Assembly (NCBI RefSeq): GCF_016862435.1
Contig: NZ_BOMY01000041.1
Coordinates: 186,001 to 250,000 of the forward strand
Length of the DNA stretch: 64,000 nucleotides
Reading direction: 5' to 3'
Source: Paractinoplanes tereljensis
GTDB lineage: Bacteria > Actinomycetota > Actinomycetes > Mycobacteriales > Micromonosporaceae
Within the stretch, counting starts at the first letter, position 1. Each line of letters starts with the position of its first letter. Shown here one piece after another: positions 57,536-64,000 of this stretch. Position numbers and translations under genes: made by a program. A model generated the notes under the pieces. That model searched no databases, was not told the origin of the DNA, and saw nothing but the letters and a program-made list of their open reading frames with translations.

Positions 57536-59095
57536 ATGACCCACAGCTTCCTGTTCCGCGGGACCAGGCAGGCCTATCACGTGGCCGGCACCGGCCCGAT
57601 GCTTGTCGCGCACTCCGGCGGGCCCGGTGTCGACTACTCCTACCTGCGCTCGCCGGCCCTCGAAGAGCACTTCACCGTGGTCTACCCGGAACCGGTCGGC
57701 ACCGGCGACTCCCGGCCGCTGCCCGCCGGTGCGACGTACGTGGACACCTACGTCGACTTCCTGGCCGCCCTGGTCGAGCACCTGGGCGTGCCGCGGGTGC
57801 ACCTGCTCGGCCACTCGCACGGCGGCATCGTCACGCAGCGGTTCGCGGTCCGGTATCCCGAGCGGGTCGCCGGCCTCGCCCTGTACAGCTCGACGCCGGT
57901 CATGAACGCGGAGTTCTGGGCGGCCGCCCGGGCCGAGGCGGCCGCGTACCCGGGCCGGAATCCCGGGGTACCGGAGGCGGTCGCGGTGTGGGAGGCCTTC
58001 GACAGCGCCGAACCCGAGCGCACCGACGAGGAGATGACCGCCGGTCTGCGGGCCATCCTGCCGGTCTACTTCGCCGACTTCTGGGGGCGGCGCGCGGAGT
58101 TCGAGCCGCTCCGGGAAGACCTTCGGTGCTGGCTCGTCAACTTCGCCTCGACCGTCGTCGACACCCGGCCCGACCTGGGCGCGATCACCGCCCCGACGGT
58201 GGTGATCTGCGGGCGGCACGACTTCGCCTGCGGCCCGGTCTGGGCCGGGATGCTGCACGACGGCATCACCGGCTCGCGCCTGGCGATGCTGGAAAACAGC
58301 GGCCACTTCGGGCATCTGGAGGAGCCGGAACGGTTTGTTGAGGCGGTGCGCGGGCTGATCGGCCGGAGCTTCGCCGAAGAAATCAGAGCGACCTTCCGTA
58401 ACGGCGACGACGCGGCGGTGACCCGGATGGCGCGGGCCGAGATCGACCGGGCCCGGGCCGCCGGGGAGCCGGCCGGGGAGGTCGAGGGGCTGTACGCGAT
58501 CGCCCGGGTCGCGTTACGTGCCAACGATCTGCCCCGGGCCGAGGATCTCGCCTCAGCCGCCCTCGACGTCGCGGTGAAGTCGGGTGACCGGCGCCTGGAG
58601 GAGCGTCCGCGGCACGTGCTGGCCGCGGTGGCCCGGCTGTCCGGCGACCACGCCGAGGCGCGCATCCGCTACCTGGCCAGTATCGAGCTGAACGAGCTTC
58701 TCGGGCAGCCCGAGCTGGTCAACGCGGAGTACCACAACCTGGCCTTCACCGAGCTGCACCTGGGCCACCTCGACCGGGCCCGGGAACTGTTCGCCGAGGG
58801 GCGCGAGCGAGTGTTCGCCCACGGCTACCGGGACTTCCTGCCGTACCTCGGGGTGGCCGCCGCCGCGATGGCCTCGGCCGACGGTGACCACCGGCGCGCG
58901 GCCCGGATGGCCGGCTTCACCGACAGCGCCTACGCCACCATCACCCAGGTGCCCGACCCGGACGACGCCGCGGAACTGGCGAACGTACGGGCGGCGGCCA
59001 CGGTCGCGCTGGGCGAGTCGGAATACGCCCACGAGTACGCGGCCGGCGCCGTCCTGGACACGTACGGCGCCTTCGGCCTGGAGTGGCGCAATTAG
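57536..59095 (+). CDS. Alpha/beta hydrolase fused to a TPR-like helical domain
   Basis: 519-aa protein. Residues about 1-285 form an alpha/beta hydrolase of the proline iminopeptidase-like group: oxyanion-hole AHSGGPGVDY, nucleophile Ser94 in GHSHGG, acid Asp in CGRHDFACG and catalytic His in NSGHFGHLEEP. Residues about 300-519 are an all-helical TPR-like region (ALRANDLPRAEDLASAALDVA, FTELHLGHLDRARELFAEGR) similar to the C-terminal halves of STAND regulators. Fusion of these parts in one chain is uncommon. GGAG lies before the ATG, 12 bases after the ilvC stop, so it is likely cotranscribed with ilvC. It could act as a thioesterase or hydrolase for the pathway; no direct evidence. The stop overlaps the convergent SARP gene by four bases. 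Confidence 0.82.
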   Translation: MTHSFLFRGTRQAYHVAGTGPMLVAHSGGPGVDYSYLRSPALEEHFTVVYPEPVGTGDSRPLPAGATYVDTYVDFLAALVEHLGVPRVHLLGHSHGGIVTQRFAVRYPERVAGLALYSSTPVMNAEFWAAARAEAAAYPGRNPGVPEAVAVWEAFDSAEPERTDEEMTAGLRAILPVYFADFWGRRAEFEPLREDLRCWLVNFASTVVDTRPDLGAITAPTVVICGRHDFACGPVWAGMLHDGITGSRLAMLENSGHFGHLEEPERFVEAVRGLIGRSFAEEIRATFRNGDDAAVTRMARAEIDRARAAGEPAGEVEGLYAIARVALRANDLPRAEDLASAALDVAVKSGDRRLEERPRHVLAAVARLSGDHAEARIRYLASIELNELLGQPELVNAEYHNLAFTELHLGHLDRARELFAEGRERVFAHGYRDFLPYLGVAAAAMASADGDHRRAARMAGFTDSAYATITQVPDPDDAAELANVRAAATVALGESEYAHEYAAGAVLDTYGAFGLEWRN

Positions 59096-61920
59096 CGGGA
59101 CAGCCGGGCGGCCAGCCGGCGCAGCTCGGCCTGCATCCGGCGGGGACCGCCGCCCTGGAACGACTGGAGCACCGCGCTGGCCCGGTCGAACGCCTCCCGC
59201 GCCCCCGGCAGGTCGTGGGTTTCGATAAGCAGCTCGGACAGACTCCGGAAGGCCTCGAAATGGTACGGACCCTGGCCCACCGACCGGGCGGCCTCGACCG
59301 CCCGCCTCAACTCGGCGGTGGCGTCGGCGGTGCGGCCGAGCTCGATCAGGTTGTGCGCGATCGACACCCGGATCATGGCTTCCTCGTGCCGGCGACCGAC
59401 TGCGAGGTTGAGGTCCAGCGCGTGCTGCAGCTCGACGGCGGCCCGCTCGTACTGACCGAGGTGGGTCAGCGACCGCCCCTTGCAGTCGAGGCTGCGCATC
59501 TCGGCCTTCTGGTTGCCGACCGCGTGGCACAGCGACACCGCGATCTCGGCACGTTCCAGGGCCCGTTCGTGCTCGCCCAGCGCGGTGTACGCCGAGTGGA
59601 AGTTGATCTGCGTCAACGCCTGCTCGAGCAGCATGCCGCGCTCGACGAACACCCGCAGGGCGGCCGCCAGCAGCTCCAGGGATTCCTCGTTGGCGCCGAA
59701 GAACCACCGGGCCCCGGCCAGGCTGCGCAGCACGTGCGCCTCACCGACCGGGTCGCCACCCTCGCGGGCGGCCCGCAACGCGAACCGCATCACGTCCTCC
59801 CAGTCCTGGAAGTGACCGAACCACTCGAAGTACTGCTGCAGGGTGATGGCCAGCTGCCAGGGGACGATGCCGTAGCCGAGGTCGGCCGCGACCCGGACCG
59901 CCTCCTTGAGCACCTCGCGCTGGTCGGCGAACCAGTCGATGGCCTCCCGGTAGGACGCCGGCCGCTGCGGAACCACCCCCGGTTCGGCCGGGCCGGGCGC
60001 GATCGGAGTGCGGTTCGGTTCCAGTACGACCTGGGCGTGATAGCTGCTGTGCAGGTAGTACTGCAGCAGCCGGGTGACCGCGGCCCGCTGCTCGGCGACC
60101 GGATCAACGCTGCGGAAGAGCTCGTCGGCGTACGCCCGGACCAGCACGTGCGAGGTGAAGCACCCGCTGACGTCCTCGGCCACCAGCGCCGCCTCGGCCA
60201 GCTCCTCCAGCTCGGCCCGGGTCCGGCCGGCGTCCTGCCCGGCGAGGCTCACGCAGGCCTCGAGCGTGATGCCCGGGGTCAGCGCGACCGACAGCAGCCG
60301 GAACAGCCGGGCCGCGCCGGGGCTGAGCTGCCGGTAGGACCAGGAGAACGCGGTACGCGGATCGGTGACGCCGCGGCCGTTCGGGAAGGCGGCCAGCCGC
60401 TGGGCGCCGTCGCGCAGCTCGGCCGCGACGGTGGCCAGGGACAGATTCGGCCGTACGCTCAGCCGCGCCGCCAGGATCGCCAGCGCCAGCGGCAGCCGGC
60501 CGCACAGCTCGATGATCTCGTCGAGGACCGCGCCGTCGATGCTGCTGCGGGCCCGGCTCGGCAGGGTGGCCAGCCGGGTGGTCAGGATCTCGCGGGCATC
60601 CGGCAGGTCCGGGACGTACGCGCGGTAGAGCCGGGCGCCGTCGGAGGCGGCCAGGCCGACCAGCGGCCGGCGGCTGGTGATCAGCACCAGGCTGTCGACG
60701 GAGTTCGGCAGCAGCGGGCGCACCTGCGCAGCGTCGTGCACGTCGTCGAGCATCACCAGGATCCGCTGCCCGGCGGTCAGGCTGCGGTACGTGCCGACCA
60801 GCGCGTCGAAGGTGTCCGGCACGTCGGCCGCGCGCAGGCCCAGGCCGTACAGCAGGGACCGCAACGCGTCCGCGGCCAGCACGCTGCCGTCCTCCCCCTC
60901 GTGCCCGCGCAGGTCGAGAAAGAGCTGACCGTCGGTGAAGTCGGCGGCGACCTGGTGCGCGAAGTGGGTGACGATGGTCGACTTGCCGACGCCGCCCATG
61001 CCGTCCACCGCGACCACCATCGGGCTGGTGCGCCGGGTGTCGCGGGTGGAGCGCACCAGATCGTGCAGGACCCGCAACTCGTAGGTGCGGCCCACGAACA
61101 TCGGCTGGTCCGGCGGCAACTGCGCCGGGCGCAGCAGCGGGAGCGCCTCGGGCTCCGCGATCGGGGCCACCGCCTGCATCAGTACCTGCTGGTGCGCCTC
61201 CTGCAGCTCACGTCCCGGGTCGATGCCGAGTTCCTCGACGAGGTGGTCCCGGATGTTCCGGTAGGTCTCGAGCGCCTCGGCCTGGTGCCCGGCGGCGGCC
61301 AGCGCCGTCATCAGGGCGGCGTGCACCGGCTCGTGCAGCCGGCCGATCCGGGCGGCGAGCCGCAGCGCGGCGAGGGCCTGAGCCGGCCGGCCGGCCCGCA
61401 CCGCGACCTCGCCGGCCGCGATCGACGCGTCGAGAAACTCCCCGTCGATGCCGGCGAACACCGCGGTGGCACCGGGGCTGTCCGCGAGGCTGTCCCCGGC
61501 CGGCCCGTCGCACAGCCGCAACGCCTCGAGGTACTCATCGAGCGCCCGGTCCATGCGGTCCTGGCCGACGCTCTCCTTCGCACCGGCCACCAGCTGACGA
61601 AACGCGACGAGATCGAGGTTGTCCGGCCCGGCCAGGAAGCGGTATCCGCTGTCCCGCCGGGTGATGAACGCCCCGCCGGCGCGGGGCGGCAGGCCCGGTT
61701 CGAGCAGGCGGCGCAGGGCACCGACGTACTTGTGGATGACGTTGACCGCGCTGATCGGCGACTCCGAACCCCAGATCAGATTGATCAGCTCGCCCATGCC
61801 GACCGGGCGGCCCTCCCGGGCGGCCAGCAGCGCCAGCAGACAGCGCTGCTGGCGGGGGCCCGCATCGAGTTCGACGTCACCGCGCCAGACCCGCAACGGT
61901 CCCATGATCTGTAGGCGCAC
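59092..61920 (-). CDS. AfsR/SARP-family regulator with NB-ARC and TPR domains (second in window)
   Basis: About 942-aa regulator. N-terminal winged helix (VRLQIMGPLRVWRGDVELDAGPRQQRCLLALLAAR), BTAD (LVEELGIDPGRELQEAHQQVL, ending near 245), NB-ARC with Walker A DGMGGVGKSTI near residue 310, ILVMLDDVHDA and GRLPLALAILAARL, and a TPR region from about 700 (HEEAMIRVSIAHNLIELGRT). The start is uncertain: GTG at 61920 fits the family N-terminus, ATG at 61905 would shorten the first strand. It lies beside the ilvC-hydrolase pair and is the closest pathway-type regulator to the Pfa/FAAL cluster, so it is a candidate activator. It is divergent from the acetyltransferase gene by 72 bases. Confidence 0.9.
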   Translation of the reverse strand: MRLQIMGPLRVWRGDVELDAGPRQQRCLLALLAAREGRPVGMGELINLIWGSESPISAVNVIHKYVGALRRLLEPGLPPRAGGAFITRRDSGYRFLAGPDNLDLVAFRQLVAGAKESVGQDRMDRALDEYLEALRLCDGPAGDSLADSPGATAVFAGIDGEFLDASIAAGEVAVRAGRPAQALAALRLAARIGRLHEPVHAALMTALAAAGHQAEALETYRNIRDHLVEELGIDPGRELQEAHQQVLMQAVAPIAEPEALPLLRPAQLPPDQPMFVGRTYELRVLHDLVRSTRDTRRTSPMVVAVDGMGGVGKSTIVTHFAHQVAADFTDGQLFLDLRGHEGEDGSVLAADALRSLLYGLGLRAADVPDTFDALVGTYRSLTAGQRILVMLDDVHDAAQVRPLLPNSVDSLVLITSRRPLVGLAASDGARLYRAYVPDLPDAREILTTRLATLPSRARSSIDGAVLDEIIELCGRLPLALAILAARLSVRPNLSLATVAAELRDGAQRLAAFPNGRGVTDPRTAFSWSYRQLSPGAARLFRLLSVALTPGITLEACVSLAGQDAGRTRAELEELAEAALVAEDVSGCFTSHVLVRAYADELFRSVDPVAEQRAAVTRLLQYYLHSSYHAQVVLEPNRTPIAPGPAEPGVVPQRPASYREAIDWFADQREVLKEAVRVAADLGYGIVPWQLAITLQQYFEWFGHFQDWEDVMRFALRAAREGGDPVGEAHVLRSLAGARWFFGANEESLELLAAALRVFVERGMLLEQALTQINFHSAYTALGEHERALERAEIAVSLCHAVGNQKAEMRSLDCKGRSLTHLGQYERAAVELQHALDLNLAVGRRHEEAMIRVSIAHNLIELGRTADATAELRRAVEAARSVGQGPYHFEAFRSLSELLIETHDLPGAREAFDRASAVLQSFQGGGPRRMQAELRRLAARLSR

Positions 61921-61992
61921 CGGTGAGTTGATCGCTCGACGGTAGTAAGCCGTAGTGAAGGACTTGTGGAATACGACTGAATCGGGAGACAG

Positions 61993-62739
61993 ATGACGAC
62001 GACCGGCGATCGGATCGCGGACGCGTGGCTCGACGCGATGACGGTGCTGTGCGAGCTGACTCCGCACGGCTGGCACGCCGAGCGGGGTGACGCCCGGGCC
62101 CTGGTGTCGGGGGTCGGGGTGGGCTCGCTCAACATCGCGGTCAGCACCGCCCGCGAACCCGGACCGGACTCGCTGCGGTCCCTGGACGAGGCGGCCCGGG
62201 ACGTCGCGAAGCACGGGCTGCCGTGGTCGATCGTCGTGCTCGGCGAGGCCGGCGCCGACCTGGCCGGCCTGGCCGACCGGCACGGCCTGACCGGCGGCGG
62301 CCCGATCACGGTGATGGTCTGCGACGCCGACCGGGCCGACCTGCGCGCCAAGCCCGCGCTCATCGACCGGGTCGGGCCGCACCGCAGCCAGGACTACACC
62401 GAGGTGCTGGCCGCCGGATTCGAGACTCCGGCCGGCATCTTCGGCGACCTGATGGGCGGCGGCGTGCTCGACGACCCCCGGATCGCGGGCTATCTAACGG
62501 AATCCGCCACCGGGCTCGGCATCCGCACCGGCGGCCTGATCGGCGTCTACAACATCGCGGTCCGCCCCGAGGCGCGCAGTCAGGGCCTGGGCCGGGCGAT
62601 GACCGCCCGGGTCATGGCCGACGGATTCGCCGCCGGCGCCACGTCGGCCTACCTGCAGACCAGCACGGTCGGACGGCCACTCTACGAGTCGATGGGATTC
62701 CGCACCGTGCAGACGTGGGCGACCTTCTTCACGACGTGA
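61993..62739 (+). CDS. GNAT-family N-acetyltransferase
   Basis: 248-aa protein. The C-terminal half has the acetyl-CoA-binding motif A (YNIAVRPEARSQGLGRAMTARVM) and a conserved LYESMGFRTVQTW end typical of GNAT enzymes. The N-terminal 110 residues are diverged and may form a second, degenerate GNAT-like fold or a substrate domain. Substrate unknown. A GGGAG Shine-Dalgarno is six bases before the ATG. It is divergent from the SARP regulator and about 70 bases ahead of the kinase-like gene. Confidence 0.85.
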   Translation: MTTTGDRIADAWLDAMTVLCELTPHGWHAERGDARALVSGVGVGSLNIAVSTAREPGPDSLRSLDEAARDVAKHGLPWSIVVLGEAGADLAGLADRHGLTGGGPITVMVCDADRADLRAKPALIDRVGPHRSQDYTEVLAAGFETPAGIFGDLMGGGVLDDPRIAGYLTESATGLGIRTGGLIGVYNIAVRPEARSQGLGRAMTARVMADGFAAGATSAYLQTSTVGRPLYESMGFRTVQTWATFFTT

Positions 62740-62811
62740 CCGAAGTGACGCCTGACGCAGTTTCCGCAGGGTTTCCGCCGGGTAAGCTGTCGCCACCACG
62801 GGGAGGTCGCA

Positions 62812-63939
62812 GTGCAGATGCTGGCGGGGCGCTACGGGTTGGGCGACCCTGTCGGCCGGGTCGGCGGCGCCGTCGTGCACCACGGTTTCGACACCGTCCT
62901 GCGACGCTCGGTAGCCGTCAAGATCTTCCTTCCGTACGGGGTGGAAGCCACCGACGTCCTGCACGAGGCCCGCATCGCGGCCGGACTGAGCCACCCGAAC
63001 ATCGCCCAGATCTACGACTACGGCGAGATCCTCGACGGCCACCGCCGTACCCCGTACCTGGTCATGGAATTTCTCGAGGGTGAGACCCTGGCCGATCGAC
63101 TGACCCGCACCGGCGGCCTGCGATGGCGCGAAGCGGCCGAGATCGGTGCCGGCATCGCCGGCGCGCTGGCCGCCGCCCACGCGCAAGACCTGGTCCACGG
63201 TGACGTCAGCACGCGCAGCGTGATGCTCACCCCGGACGGGGTAAAGGTTCTCGACTTCGAGACGGCCACCGCCACCGGCCGGAACGACGCCGACGTGGCC
63301 GCGCTCGCCTCGCTGATCCTCGAATGCCTCGATGGCGCGCCCGGACGCAACCTGCCGCGCGACCTCAGCCGCCTGCTCGAGGAGTGCGCGACCGAGAGTG
63401 GGCTGACGGCCGCGTCGGTCGCGGAAGCCCTCCGGCAGATCGCCGGGCCGGTCTCGATCCCCCGCTCGGTCCCACCGGCCCGCACCCGCTCTCGGCGGCG
63501 GACCGCGGTCCTGGCGTCGGCGGCGGCCGTCGCGGCGGTGCTGAGCATCCTCGGACTGCAGCTGGCGAACGGCACCGACACACCGGGCGGCCGGTCGGCC
63601 GAGGCCGCCGTGGAGGGCCCGCACCCGGCCACCACCACGCCGCTGATCACCAGCCTCGCGCCGACGTCCCGGCCGACCGTCACCGCCACGGTGCGCAAGC
63701 CCGCCGCGACGAGCGCGGGCCACGTTCGCAAGAAGGCCCCGACCCCGCGGCCGACCACGCCGTCGGCGTCTCCGAGCCCGACCGAGCCGACAGCGTCCCC
63801 GAGCCCGACCGAGCCGACGCCGTCGCCCACCCCGGATGACAGCCCGGCCCCGACCAAAACCGCGGAGCCGACCGCCGAGCCGACCACGCCGGCTCCCGAG
63901 GACACCCCGCCGACGACCGCCACCCCCGAAGCGCCCTGA
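62812..63939 (+). CDS. Membrane-anchored Ser/Thr kinase-like protein, probably degenerate (pseudokinase)
   Basis: 375-aa protein. The N-lobe keeps VAVK (Lys37) and a helix C Glu (HEARIA, Glu51), but the catalytic loop reads HGDVSTRSVML (HGD at 128-130, with the Lys and Asn positions changed to Ser) and the DFG motif is DFE (147-149). No activation segment, APE motif or full C-lobe follows; the chain passes quickly to a transmembrane helix (about 228-248, VLASAAAVAAVLSILGL) and a 120-residue Thr/Pro/Ser-rich extracellular tail with repeats of SPSPTEPT type. This resembles MviN-type pseudokinases of actinobacteria. It may bind ATP or a partner rather than phosphorylate. GTG at 62812 follows GGGAGG; ATG at 62818 is an alternative. 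A TAAGCT -10-like box is at 62783-62788. Confidence 0.82.
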   Translation: MQMLAGRYGLGDPVGRVGGAVVHHGFDTVLRRSVAVKIFLPYGVEATDVLHEARIAAGLSHPNIAQIYDYGEILDGHRRTPYLVMEFLEGETLADRLTRTGGLRWREAAEIGAGIAGALAAAHAQDLVHGDVSTRSVMLTPDGVKVLDFETATATGRNDADVAALASLILECLDGAPGRNLPRDLSRLLEECATESGLTAASVAEALRQIAGPVSIPRSVPPARTRSRRRTAVLASAAAVAAVLSILGLQLANGTDTPGGRSAEAAVEGPHPATTTPLITSLAPTSRPTVTATVRKPAATSAGHVRKKAPTPRPTTPSASPSPTEPTASPSPTEPTPSPTPDDSPAPTKTAEPTAEPTTPAPEDTPPTTATPEAP

Positions 63940-63964
63940 TGGACTTTTGAGGGTTTCCGGGGGG

Positions 63965-63987
63965 ATGAACGCACGGTCACCGTTCAT
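63965..63987. repeat. Inverted repeat ATGAACG-N9-CGTTCAT at right edge
   Basis: Exact 7-base arms around nine bases, 25 bases after the kinase-like stop. It may be an operator or a terminator stem for the flanking gene beyond the window; too little sequence to decide. Confidence 0.3.
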
Positions 63988-64000
63988 ACGCTGAGCGGTA

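Overview
The window looks like a chromosomal segment of a high-GC actinomycete, most likely from Micromonosporaceae (Actinoplanes-like). The reasons are strongly GC-biased third codon positions, many GTG starts, AfsR/SARP-type and LAL-type regulators, MSMEG_1061-type flavoprotein, ricin-lectin/FG-GAP exoproteins and an IcmF-MarR pair. I see no rRNA, tRNA, CRISPR array, transposase or integrase. Intergenic gaps are short, none above about 110 bases. Genus assignment is inference.

Layout. 1-3688: icmF (isobutyryl-CoA mutase, cut by the left edge) divergent from a MarR regulator, with a perfect palindromic operator candidate between them. 3689-11684: sugar-type ABC substrate-binding lipoprotein, GGDEF-EAL protein, HAD phosphatase, Tat-exported BTRD1-repeat protein, aldo/keto reductase divergent from an MmyB-type XRE regulator, and an unknown secreted protein. 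11674-18999: LAL regulator, GH85 endo-beta-N-acetylglucosaminidase, SARP/AfsR regulator. 19097-34977: two inverted paralogous FG-GAP/ricin exoproteins around an NB-ARC regulator; the second copy is followed by a 2117-aa RHS protein and a small unknown protein, a likely polymorphic-toxin style unit. 35000-38011: PPOX flavoprotein, GlxA-type regulator and APC transporter.

37947-57523 is the most striking part. A PfaD enoyl reductase and two giant synthases (KS-AT-ACP-KR-DH and KS-CLF-AT-DH-DH) form a tightly overlapping operon that encodes a complete PUFA-synthase-like 'secondary lipid' machine with only one ACP. Divergent from it, across 62 bases, a FAAL-ACP-condensation protein is translationally coupled (GTGA overlap) to a DHA2-type MFS exporter. 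A stand-alone ilvC with its own leaderless promoter and an alpha/beta hydrolase-TPR fusion follow the synthase. The simplest model is that the Pfa-like enzymes build a reduced or unsaturated acyl chain, FAAL loads it on an ACP, the C domain transfers it to an unknown nucleophile, and the MFS protein exports the product. No phosphopantetheinyl transferase and no amino-acid-activating A domain are in the window, so partners must be elsewhere.

59092-63939: a second SARP/AfsR regulator, a GNAT acetyltransferase and a degenerate Ser/Thr kinase-like membrane protein. A recurring promoter pattern, a TANNNT-like -10 box six or seven bases before the start codon with no Shine-Dalgarno, marks at least nine genes as probably leaderless and was used to choose several starts.
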